From NCBI RefSeq assembly GCF_014356525.2, contig NC_052504.1, positions 63,914,086-63,978,085 on the forward strand: a stretch of 64,000 bases of DNA. Reading direction: 5' to 3'. This document shows positions 12,940-23,586 of the stretch, in pieces; position 1 is the stretch's first letter, and the number at the start of each line of letters is the position of its first letter. A program made the translations under genes and the position numbers. The notes under the pieces were generated by a model. The model saw only the letters and a list, made by a program, of their open reading frames with translations. It was not told the DNA's origin and made no database searches. The DNA is from Nilaparvata lugens (lineage: Eukaryota > Arthropoda > Insecta > Hemiptera > Delphacidae).

Positions 12940-13380
12940 CTTTATTGAAAAACTTGAAGTGTGAAGGGTGAGGTCGAGTGAAAGAGTGAAGGAAGAAAAA
13001 CATGGCAAATAAAAAGAGTACCTGATCATGCTCGAGTGTGTGGAGAACAAAAAGAGCTGATAGAATTCGAAAAGTTGAAGTGGAAATAAGTAACAAGATC
13101 TTTCAGCCAGAGAAAATCCACCGTTGAACTTTTTGGAGGGGAGAACAAGAGCTGCTCTGCACGATGAGAGATGGTGATACCAACTTACATGAAGAGCGAG
13201 AGAGTGTGTGATACAGTCATATTACATGGAGAGCGAGTGAGTGAGTGATAATTGAGTGAGAGTGAGGAGTGATGGTGGTGCCGGAGGGTCAGTCGACGAC
13301 CTTGGATTCAAGCCGACCTTGACATTTCCTCTCGCTATTACTTTCCTCCGCTTATGAAGTAATTTTATTATTCCACTCTG
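12940..13380. promoter_or_regulatory. Purine-rich (GAGA/GTGA) block, possible cis-regulatory element
   Basis: The plus strand is strongly biased to G and A, with many GAGAG, GAGTG and GAGCGAG words between 12,955 and 13,280. This is followed by a non-repetitive, more GC-rich piece (13,280-13,350) containing GTCGACGACCTTGGATTC. Two overlapping minus-strand frames across it are Ser/Phe/Leu-rich reflections of this bias and are not credible proteins. Clustered GAGA words are binding sites for GAGA factor in insects. A regulatory role here is inference. Confidence 0.3.
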
Positions 13381-14350
13381 GCTAAATCACAAAGACGTTC
13401 CATCGAAAGTGAACTGATAGATTAAGAGAACGGGGAACGTTTGAATACGTGCATATCTGATGGGCTGGCCGCTAGCCGATGGTGAATGAGAATTAGCTAA
13501 CCGATGATACAGTAATATTTGAATAGCATTAGTATGTCTTAGAAGCAGATTTGAATAATAATGTCCGGTTTGATATGGAATGAATTGCCCACACTTCAGG
13601 TAGGTAGGTTCTGATTCAGACTTCAATTTGTTACACTGATGAAATTTGAATGTCCAGGTCCCATTGCAAACTATTTTCCAAAAAGATTTTCTTCATCAGT
13701 TCAATTAAATCATGCATCGAACTCTGAAACGTATGCATAGAACAGAATCGTGACTTACCAACGTAGACGATACAGCTATTTATTATGTTTTCCAATCACA
13801 AAGAAAAAATTATGAGAGATAAAAAAAAATACTAATAAACAATCACCAGAGAGTCAAAATTACGATTTGACTTATCAATAATTATTTGGTGGAAAATAAA
13901 ATTGATATATCAAATGTATTTTGAAATGTAATTGATCGAGGAATAAGAGTTTCGGGTGATTACCTGTTCGTTTTTCCTAAATTTTAATTTACTATTTTTC
14001 ATTACCAATTTTCGTTTATTTGTATTATTATTATTGAATATAATCGACTTCGAATTTCGAGAATATTTCAAATTTAGCAAATTTTATCTAACTGTTGAAA
14101 CTCTTGTTGTTTGCGAATAGAAGGGAAAACACAAAAGCTTCATCGGTTTTGCAATACAGCATTTCTATCACAAACTGATTTTCTACCTCATCAATTTCTA
14201 TCACAATTAATAAAATTTTTTCATCCATACATAGCGTATTTGTATTCTATTTTGTGGTTCAACTTTTTCAATTCAAGTCTATTCGTTAATGTATAACCAA
14301 TCACCGTTTTCGTATTTACTGGAGATTATGATTATAGTGGATTATTATTA

Positions 14351-14390
14351 GTGGTTTTTTGACAATTTCTTAGTCTTTTTCATTCATTAT
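14351..14390. repeat. Single arm of the 20-kb foldback family
   Basis: GTGGTTTTTTGACAATTTCT followed by TAGTCTTTTTCATTCA is identical to the right arm of the foldback at 19,971-20,170. Only one arm is seen here, so this is a solo remnant. Confidence 0.65.
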
Positions 14391-14535
14391 GATTATAATT
14401 GGAGTCATTGAATTTGTAAAGGACATTTGAAATATTTTATTGGTCAACTTTTTGCAATATATTTCCAAAATTGTTCAAGTTCTTGCCTAATCACTTTGGT
14501 CAATCACCCCCAAGTCAAATACCAATATATAATTA

Positions 14536-15214
14536 ACTAGCCGTCAGGCTCGCTTCGCTCGCCATATCCGTCTAGCCAGGGGGCTCCGCCCCCTGGACCC
14601 CTGACTGGATCGTCCAAGAATGAAATCAGCAGGCTCGCTTCGCTCACCTGCATTTTTCATTTGAGCATTTTTATCATAATATGTTAGGACAATCCAGTCG
14701 GGGGTCCAGACTAAACGGATATGGCGAGCGAATCGAGCCTGACTGCTAGTAATATAATATTCCCAGGATTGAAGTAGCAGTGCCCAATCAATTTCTTCAA
14801 TCAATCTTCAACTTGGTGCCAACCTAACAAAGACAACTCAACTTAATGCCAACCTGACAAAATTATTAATTTAGTTGCCAGTTAACAACTGTTTCGAAGA
14901 GGTACTCTATCTAGATTATAGTTCTATAGTAGCATATGATATGGAAATTTCAATTATAATTAAGAGATTGGGAGAAGAAGAATATACATGCTAAAAGACG
15001 AACTTTAAACCCTTAAAAACAACCCTTAGAGTTAAAATATTGCCAAAAGATTTCTTAGTGCGCCTCTAAAGGGCCAACTGAACATACCTACCAAATTTGA
15101 ACGTTTTTGGTCCGGTAGATTTTTAGTTATGCGAGTGAGTGAGTGAGTGAGTGAGTGAGTGAGTGAGTGAATCAGTCAGTGAGTGAGTGCCATTTCGCTT
15201 TTATATATATATAG
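14536..15214 (+). mobile_element. Composite repeat, copy 1 (foldback head, GTGA tail)
   Basis: The element starts with a foldback unit (14,536-14,750) whose ends are inverted copies of ACTAGCCGTCAGGCTCGC. GGGGGTCCAG/CTGGACCCC blocks lie inside it. About 380 bp of non-coding sequence follows, then a (GTGA)n tract (15,128-15,190) and the end GCCATTTCGCTTTTATATA. A second copy with the same order of parts lies in the opposite orientation at 53,668-54,316. The frame read across the foldback head has no protein support. The family is non-autonomous and of unassigned class, and no target-site duplication could be fixed. Confidence 0.75.
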
Positions 15215-16180
15215 ATTTATAACGAATTACCTGATGAAAACTTTGATTAACTGGAAGTACTTGTCTCCTGTGAGTTCAGCCCATAGCCGATCGTAATGTT
15301 CTGATGAATCTAACAACACTCTAAATATATAGATTCCTCTCTGTAAAATAGTCTTTCTCATTCCGACAATTGAGAAAACAATGTATTAGCGATTGTCAGG
15401 AATTTCAGTTTGGCTAATTTAGCTGTCGCATCGCAACCACATTACATCAGTGTAATAACAATGCTTGTTGTTGAGCTCTCTGTTATTAGCACCTACCAGG
15501 AAGTTCATTTAAAAGGAATCCGTGTAAAATTATCACCTATCAACGTCTGGCTTGTCTTGAATGTCTATTGATCATTTCTCAAACTTCTGTCAAGATGAAT
15601 GGAGTGATGACTGATGATGGGATGCTACTGAATAAATCAAATAATTTCTATTAGGAAATGAGAATGCGTATTCGCGCTTTGATTTCAACAACTCCACTTA
15701 CATTTCGATGTAATATTGAAAAATATATTCTACAAAAATAGATTGTAGAATTTTGTATTAATTTATAAAACTTTATATGTAAACATTCTCTATAAATGAG
15801 TATTCATTGATCGGTTTCATATAATTCTCTCCAAAGAATCTTTGATTAGTATAAATCAGCCTCATCCTCTGGAATGATTGGTACAATGTTGATCCTATCA
15901 AATAAATATTCATATTAACAAATATTTGATTCATATAAAAACAAATTATACATACAATATCAAAATTTGGGAATGGAATAGTTTTGGGCCTAGCCTGTTG
16001 TTCCTTCCTAATCACATTTATATGATTTGTGATTGTTTCTACGAATACATAAATAAATTAATTAATAAATAAATATGCATTTATATTTCCAGCAGCTGAT
16101 AATATTGATATTACTAGTGTGACAATGACAATACAGTATAATAAAGGTATATAATATAATATAATATAACAATATACACT
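15215..16180. other. AT-rich non-coding sequence
   Basis: No credible coding segment. It contains short ATAATATAATATAAT-like simple sequence near 16,150. Confidence 0.55.
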
Positions 16181-16350
16181 ATAAAGGTGCGTACACCGTA
16201 CAGCCTTATGCGCAACGAGCACGTGCACGTGCATAAGATGATGATATGCTTATTATAACTGTATTCTTACTGTTTTGGTACAAATACAGATATAATTAGA
16301 ATAGCATCAGCAGATGAAAAATTGAATGCGCGTGTACGAACCTCTTTATA
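16181..16350. mobile_element. MITE with AGGTGCGTACAC-type ends
   Basis: The left end TATAAAGGTGCGTACAC and right end GTGTACGAACCTCTTTATA are imperfect inverted repeats about 170 bp apart. An internal palindrome GAGCACGTGCACGTGC lies near the left side. There is no coding capacity. Ends of the form AGGTGCGTAC are seen in hAT-like insect MITEs, but the superfamily assignment is tentative because the target-site duplication is not clear. Confidence 0.6.
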
Positions 16351-18779
16351 AACAACAGGCTTTCGCTCAAATATTTTCCTCTTATTAATACAGCTCAGAA
16401 TAAACAATATTAACGAAATATGAAATTTTATATTGCTCTATGAAACAGCAACTTTTCAATAAACTAGACCTATTCATCCAGACCTAGATCATAGAAAATG
16501 GATGTTGTCACTGAAAACTGCATTTCCTCTGATTATTGAACATCTTCAGGGCATTAAAATGACAATTCGTTAATGTTCTTGAATTTTAAATAAATATATA
16601 TTCTAAGTAATTTCAACCAGTTAGTACATCAGAAGCCTCTATAAATGTAGTGAATAGTGAATTGAAAATATATTCCATGAGTGTTCTGATAATTATGAAC
16701 ATCATACTCGAGGCGCTATGTGACACTGTATTCCAAATGTGTCTGTAGTATTACTATAGAAAACAGATAATCTACAATTCGATGACAAAGGCCTATAAAA
16801 ATTTGAGTTACAGGCTTTCTAACCTAGATCAAGTGAATGTTTGTGTGCTAGTTGCGTGGGCACGCACGTTCACTATACGTCAACCCCTCGAGTATTCATT
16901 GCAAATTAGGCTCTATCTTATTCAATGTTTGTCCAGCATTCGCAGTAAATTACAGCAGAAGACAGTAGTTGACAGTATTCTCCTCTCTCTAGTGTTTTTC
17001 CAAGAAACAGGTATCCCTAGCATCCAGACAGTTATGTAACTTTATTCAACAGCCTCTCTGCTGAATAATGTTATGGGCCATTGCCTGTCTAGTCTACCAA
17101 GTAGACTTTTGTATAATTACACATTTAAATATCTGTTTGCATTTATTTTTGAAGGGGATTGAATGATCATCCGATTGAAATGATGGCTCATAAATCTTTC
17201 AAGAGTATTCGACCTTGCTGATTAACCTGGGCAACTCACGCTTCACTAGTCTGTTAGAAGATATTGCATAACGAATGTTTCCAATCAGCAATGATCACTT
17301 CCAAGATGTGCAATCGTATCGTAACGAGACTTGAAAAGTTTGGAATTATCATTCTAGAAATTAGTCTCACTTTCATTAGTTTTTGGAATTGAAATTTCAA
17401 AAATTAGTTTCGATTCCATTCTATTTATAGAGAAATTTTAGTTGGACAATTTTCTTTTACTAAATCAACATTATCAGTTGTATGGTTCATGAAAATGTCT
17501 AGTTTGAGTTTATTCTCCTGAATAATTTCCTTTTCATAGTTTGTTCTTATCAAATAATTTGGTTGAAATTTTCTCTAAAAAAACTGAAGTTTCTTGATAC
17601 AAATTGTACTTTGGATTAGAAGCATTCATTTTTATCAGGATATTGAACGAGTAACTAATTTCCCATTGTTATCTATGTTCAATTAAATTCTGACTAAATC
17701 TAAATAGGATTTTCATGGAGTAGCGAGATGTTCTCTAATGGCTTTTGACTCTTTCAAATGAAAAGCAAATAATACAGTACCGTACAGGCAATATGATTTT
17801 TCTTGTGCCGCTTTTCGATTTCCACTTCTTAATACGAAAAGCTTGAGTGAAGTGATTTTATCGTTTGCCTGCGTTTTGCATACCAATGGAATCGTGGAAA
17901 ACTGATCGTTTTTCTCTGTTTCCTCTGACATAGGGTCTCAGTCTGCTTTTTGTACACTTGGTTTCGATTTTATGTGGCCATGTATATAATAATACCTATG
18001 AAATGTCATGATCAAAAAGCGTGCTTAAATCTAATCATTTCCAAACTCTTAAACTTTCGAATGTATTAATATCAATGACGAACTAAGTTATCGTATCACG
18101 TTATTAAGCAGCATTTCTTACATGAAGTTCAATTATTGTAAGATTGGATGAAATATTATTTCTTCGATGGAATCAACCTGTGAGTTGCATAAATATAAAA
18201 AATAATAGCAATTTCAATGAGCTGTTTGATGAAATTATAGGTAAGTGATTGTACTAATGTTTCTATTTTCGCCCTTGGGGTACTCCACAAATGACAATAA
18301 TAAGACATAAGGTCATTTTACAAAACCTGATTTCCCCTGTTTACTTTAATCTATTTATTGTTTGAATAAAACTGATTGCATATTTTCATCTATCATAAGG
18401 ATTTCATGATTATTGAGCAGTGTCAAGGAAAACTTTGTAGTATATTCGTCTCTTGGTTTTCTCATGAGGTTTCCTATAATATGAATGAGTTTATTTCTTG
18501 TTCTTCTCCTCTCAGCATTATCCCCTGTCATTTTTAAACAAAGTTGGATAGGAATATTCTATCAAAATTGCTGTAGATGGAAATGTAAGGCTTTCAAATG
18601 CTGAGTTGAGTCTATATTAAATCAATCACTATCATCCTCCTTACTTTTGTGAAGTAAGTTACTTTGATGAAAGTGAATCTTTTTCATAAAGGTAACTCTG
18701 AATTACGTTCAAATTGAAATCCCTGTAAACATTTATCCTCTTGAGACTTTATCTGAAATTTTCACGCCTACACAAAACC
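16351..18779. other. Gene-free stretch
   Basis: The frames at 16,782-17,039 (plus) and 17,713-17,931 (minus) have no recognisable domain, skewed composition and no good flanking splice sites that I can defend. Nothing else is seen. Confidence 0.5.
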
Positions 18780-18985
18780 CATTCACTAAATGCAACAGGA
18801 CAGGAGTGGGGGAAATTTGACATGAGAGGCTCATTTTGTGGGGTGAGTGAAATGGGGAAAAGGGTTGGTGTGGGAATGACGTCTGTGGAGCTATGACGTA
18901 AGCAGTGTAGCAGGATCAATATATTTGGGTTTCATTCATGAGAGGTTTTCCGGGACCTACGTCAACCTCATCCCATTTTCGGTTG
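18780..18985. promoter_or_regulatory. GC-elevated block with three TGACGT half-CREs
   Basis: Composition rises from the AT-rich surroundings. Three CRE half sites occur within about 90 bp: ATGACGTCTG near 18,877, ATGACGTAAG near 18,893 and CTACGTCAAC near 18,959. No coding frame spans it. It is a candidate enhancer or distal promoter of an unidentified gene, and the call rests on motif clustering alone. Confidence 0.3.
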
Positions 18986-19970
18986 TGAGAGTTAGTATCT
19001 GGATAAGGATTTAATGGACTGACTTGCTGATAATAAATGCACTTCAAATTGCAAATGTGTGCTTCGTCGCTGCTGTAGACATGTGTACGCATTCATTGCT
19101 ACAACTCACCAATAATTCACAAGTGAGACATGTCACTCGCAATCATTACCTAGCCTAACTATGTTTTCAATATATTATGTTCCTTAAGCTCCAATTAATG
19201 CTTCATTTGATCCAATCCGTGTTATATGCCCTATTTACATTTTCTCTGTATTTTAATAAGAAAACAAAGATATTGTCGAATTTCACCAAAAATTTATTAA
19301 AAACTTTAAAACAGAACCATGGTTTCACGTAGTTAACCAACGCATCATCAGCTGTACTGAAGAATGAGGATACAGAAACATTCTTAACCTAATCTTGGTA
19401 GTCTAGAGCTCCTAAATAATTGGGTGGCAATAACTAAAGTAATGAAAGTAATGAATATTATACATGATATCAAAATATATACACCTTTGTAATTATTCTC
19501 TAGGTAAAATTAAATTTTCTTTTAGTGAAAGGGATAAATTTTTATTTTTATTTATTAATTTTTTTTTATGACCACTCTATACAGCTGGTCTGTTACTCTG
19601 TCTCTGACTTGGAGACTGTCCATCATGTCTTTGGTATTTGGCTTGACAATCTATAGGCTATTTGAGAAAAAATTTACTTGAAAGGTTATATTTCAAACCT
19701 TTAAAATTACAGCAAAATAAAGTTTAACACAAATTTCAATGATAGAAATGAGTTGAATTCCAATGTCCTAAATTCAATACAACAGTCCTATATAATTGGT
19801 TACATTATAATATTATGTACCAGAAAACCTTGAGAAATAAGATGGAAAATATACAGAATGGCCATATAGGCTACAATAGCTCATTACTTACAAAAATGAG
19901 GAACTGTATTTCTCTGTATTTTTTCACTTTTTGTGTAGTTGAGAAGTTGATATTTTGATAATTATTCATA

Positions 19971-20170
19971 TTGAATGAAAAAGACTAAGAAATCGTCAAA
20001 AAACCACAGATTTCTTGATACTTAGAAAGACCAGTTTCGGTTATTACACCATTGTCAATCTCTGATAAACTGTTTATCAGAGATTGACAATGGTGTAATA
20101 ACCATTCCGGTCTTTATATGTATCAATAAATCTGTGGTTTTTTGACAATTTCTTAGTCTTTTTCATTCAA
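19971..20170. mobile_element. Symmetric 200-bp foldback element
   Basis: The left and right halves are near-perfect reverse complements around a centre at 20,070/20,071 (GATAAACTGTTTATC). The outer ends are TTGAATGAAAAAGACTAAGA and its complement, and the inner arms carry GGTTATTACACCATTGTCAATC. Such a transcript would fold into a long hairpin. The same core and arms recur at 9,902-10,081, at 14,351-14,390 and, in part, in the direct repeats starting at 26,022 and 29,166. Confidence 0.85.
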
Positions 20171-21971
20171 TTTTCTCTTTATGTTTTATCACATACTCTC
20201 TGTACATATTCTATATATTATAACATTTTTTACGAGGAGTTGAACAACCTTAAATTTGATAACTCACAGTCGCCATTTACCTCTTGTGAAAAATTTAAAC
20301 TCTCACACGTGAAAAATATTTTTTATCGTCGTTGCATTCATGCTTGGTTGCCTTTATGTCTCAGATTAGGCGCTGTGCAAGTGCAGTTCTTTTGCTTTAG
20401 CTGCCTAGATGTGATGCATAACTCCAGCCTTACATTTTGCAATGTAGCTAGCACAATCAATATTTGACAGTATATTTGAAACTGATCCATTCGGAGCTAT
20501 CGAATTATAATGATTTCCTATATATCTTTTGTCGTCAGCGTTTCTATAACTTAGTGGAAAAATTGTTTAAACTATTTCTTTTGTCTGGAGATTAAACTAG
20601 AGGGATATTAGTCGACGTGATAATTTGTTGGGATAAGCCAGTCATTTGTAAATTCATGGAAGCTATTATTATCATCGTCATCCAGTTGTTATTCGGGCCA
20701 CGGCTGATCTATTCTGAATGAATGTCATCATCCAAAACACATTCAAGTATTTTATTGGTGATCATTGGATAGGATTTTTATTGAAATTTAATTTAGGCTA
20801 CTAGAACAGAAATCGGAGAAACTGTAAAGAAAGTTTGAGTTCGACTGAGTCATTGTCAATATTGTAGAACCGTTCCCAAATTGAATAAAAACACAAATAT
20901 GTTGTCAAATTCTACACTGTTCAAGTGTACCAAACAAAACAGTGTAGAATTTGACAACATATTTGTGTTGTTAGCACAGCAGGAGCCAATGTATCTGTCG
21001 TTTATTCAACTTGATTCTGTACAATTACCTTATTCTCCTCATCTATATTCATCTACCCATCGCTATTTAACCATAGTGAACTCTATTTTTGTATTCCACT
21101 TACCCATTTTCATACGGACATTAAAATTCTGTGTTAGATATTGTGAATTTTCTATCGAACTTCGTTTCTCCCAAAGCTTGAACTTAAATGTATACACATT
21201 TGTACTATAGAAATGAAGCAGAATTTATTCGTTTTAAAGTTTATCACTTATTTTCAAGCTTACCTATGTTCCTGAAATTTATCTATTTCTGCTTGCTGCT
21301 AATTATCTCTTATCGACAAGCGCTTATCAACCTCTTTTGGCTGTTATAGACTTCTTTTCGGTTATCGTGTTACACCATAAATCGTTCATTCGCTTGCTAT
21401 GTTACCTCCACTTATAGTTTGAACAGCAATTTTAAAAATATATTTTATAATGCCCGTTTTTCTAATTTCGTAGTTCATTAAAAAAGTTCATTTTCATTGT
21501 CTTCTATTACGATAACATTTTAATCAAGAACTCAATTTTCTGATAAACTGTAGATAGTACATTCATTGCTTATAGTGCCTGATCAGTTTTCTGAATTCTG
21601 TGAATGGGTTTCGAGAAAAGCATAGAAATACTGCCAAAAATTCATGCTAACTTTACTCTTACTTGAAAGGATAACTCAATGCTAACTCAAGTTAGCTTAA
21701 AACCAAGGTTGAAATTAAGCTGGCTATTAGTGGTTACTGGTACTTCAATCTATTTCATCCTATTCTCCCAGCTTCTTTTATTACTCTTTAACTAATGAAT
21801 GAAAAACTTCGTGTATATTTCTTGAATCCTTTAAAAGACTTGGAATATAGAAGTATTTATCATTATATCAGCATGAAACCACTTCTCACAATCATGAACT
21901 AATGTTCAAGAGTCCTCTCGTTCTCGACAAATATGAAGCTCAACTGTGATAAAATCAGAAACTGTGATAAA
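20171..21971. other. Gene-free stretch with one perfect hairpin
   Basis: Apart from the hairpin at 20,890-20,969 nothing is recognised. The 109-codon frame starting at 20,881 runs through that hairpin and has no domain. Confidence 0.5.
20890..20969. repeat. Perfect 32-bp inverted repeat with 16-nt loop
   Basis: Arms 20,890-20,921 and 20,938-20,969 are exact reverse complements (the left arm begins AACACAAATATGTTGTC). The stem is perfect and the loop is 16 nt. The geometry resembles a miRNA-like or small-hairpin precursor, but a short foldback-element remnant is equally possible and no conserved miRNA seed is recognised. Confidence 0.8.
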
Positions 21972-22196
21972 GACTTGTCGCAAATTGCGACACTCACGTG
22001 ACATGACGTGACGTGAGTCTGCCAGATGGGTTAATATCATTTTATAATATTATATGATTTTATTATAATGTTCACATTGAGACAAAGCTAGCACGTATGA
22101 ACATTGTAATATGACCATATATAATATTAACTCATTTAGCAGACTGACGTCACGTCATCATGTCATGTCACGTTGCGTCTTAATTTGTGACAAGCC
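21972..22196. mobile_element. MITE with 65-bp imperfect terminal inverted repeats
   Basis: The left arm starts GACTTGTCGCAAATT and carries CACGTGACATGACGTGACGT. The right arm is its imperfect reverse complement and ends AATTTGTGACAAGCC. The arms meet an AT-rich centre of about 90 bp. There is no coding capacity. The arms differ at roughly one position in seven, so the copy is not very recent. Confidence 0.75.
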
Positions 22197-22984
22197 TATA
22201 ACAGGTGTCAATAGATTGAATGGTGTTGTCAATTGATGAGTCTTCTCTAAATTGATTGAAATGAATTAAGAATAGTTCCAATGTATTCTCCTGTTCGATG
22301 TACATGAAAAGGAACCTGAATGAATATAGTCTGAATGGTGACATTCATAATATTATCCAACTAGAGGAAGTTAGAATGTTAGAATTGATTCTCACCAATA
22401 TGCAAGTGTAGGAATTGGAGAAATATGTCTATTAGGTTATTTAATGAGCTTGCCCATGAAGTGAGACTGTTGAGTATATCACTATTCAAAATACACATAA
22501 AAGACTTACTTATCAAAAATAGTATCTTAAGTCACAAGGACGGGAAGGAGCCTTTTGCAGGCGAGAATGATGTTTCTAGTCGAGGCGTTAGCTGAGACTA
22601 AAATTTCATTCGAGCACTGCAAAAGACATTCACATCCATTCCAAGTAACTTACACTATTTTTTGACATTATTCTAGAAAAGAATAATATTGAGAAACAGA
22701 AAACATTACCTGCTTGTGCTAACATTACTACATGCATTCTATAAACATAACATAGTTTACAAGTTTCGAATTAGGAATTTCTTGTTTGTAGTTGACAAAA
22801 CTTCCTCCTGAAGCGATAAAAGACGGTTTGTTTTCTGTACCAGTTTTGCTGTTCCTAATAAATTCGGAACTAGGAAACATACTCGACTGTAAAGAAAACA
22901 TATGATTTTATTAAAGTATATAGTATGCTGTAATGAGAATCATATGTTTATTCGTTCTACAATCAGCTGTTTACCGGCTTGATT
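22197..22984. other. Non-coding stretch with short inverted repeats
   Basis: An inverted repeat at 22,553-22,625 pairs CCTTTTGCAGGCGAGAATGA with TCATTCGAGCACTGCAAAAG across a loop of about 30 nt. A second pair, AAACATATGATTTTATT/AATCATATGTTTATT, lies at about 22,897-22,952. No gene is seen. Confidence 0.55.
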
Positions 22985-23114
22985 TCATTGAATTTCTTAT
23001 TGTCGGATCCTCATGGTATAAGGACCTTAAGTTTGAAATTTCAAGTCAATCAGTTAATTAGGAATGGAGTTATCGTGTTCACAGACATACACACACACAC
23101 ACAACACACACACA

Positions 23115-23153
<39 letters not shown>

Positions 23154-23265
23154 ACACACACACACACACACACATACACACACACAGACCAACACCCAAA
23201 AATCATGTTTTTGGACTCAAGGGATCTTGAAACGTATATAAAACATGAAATTGGGGTACCTTAAT
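22985..23265 (-). repeat. Dispersed repeat with internal (CA)n, related to 60.5 kb repeat
   Basis: The unit has an (AC)n tract at 23,088-23,187 flanked by CAGACCAACACCCAAAAA...GACTCAAGGGATCTTGAAACG...GGGGTACCTTAATT on the right and a GGACCTTAAGTTTGAAATTTC block on the left. The same landmarks occur in reverse order and on the opposite strand in the repeat at 60,461-61,281. Long His/Thr frames over the tract are microsatellite artefacts. Confidence 0.75.
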
Positions 23266-23586
23266 TTTTTTTTGTAAAAAGTAAAAAGTAAAAATGCCTT
23301 TATTCTGCTAAAGAGTTTTTTGAAAGTTTTAGTCTTCTTCTGTTTAAGAGCTTATTTGTTGTGACTTATGCATCGGAAATACTGATATAGCCTACCTTTA
23401 GGCTCATAATATATTATTTTATTAAGTGGACCCTGTTTCAATAATTACTATTGATTTTAATACTGCTGTTTATTACTATTGCCAATTCTGTTGTATTAAT
23501 TCCTCTGATTGTTTTTATTTTATTGTATATTTGACGTTTGTTGCAACACCTTGTGTTTTATGACAATAAAGATTTATGGATTGATT
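23266..23586 (+). mobile_element. LINE 3'-end fragment
   Basis: The segment ends ACAATAAAGATTTATGGATTGATTGAAT, with an AATAAA-like signal followed by a short TTGA-type tail. This is the usual end of CR1/Jockey-like insect LINEs, which finish in simple repeats rather than poly(A). No ORF remains, so this is a 5'-truncated copy. It directly abuts the CA-containing repeat on its left. Confidence 0.5.

Noticed and set aside
14544..14804. 86-codon frame with partner at 54,055-54,315
   Set aside because: Both are readings of the palindromic head of the composite repeat. Similarity between them reflects the repeat, not a gene family.
19250..19420. Segment with AACCATGGTTTCACGTAGTTAACC and TCATCAGCTG words that resembles a dispersed retroposon end
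   Set aside because: No second copy in the window and no boundaries visible, so it cannot be supported as an element from this sequence alone.
20881..21210. 109-codon plus-strand frame
   Set aside because: Its first third is the two arms of a perfect hairpin and the rest is composition-driven Phe/Tyr/Leu sequence.
22979..23264. His/Thr-rich frames resembling a histidine-rich protein
   Set aside because: They are translations of a (CA)n microsatellite inside a dispersed repeat.
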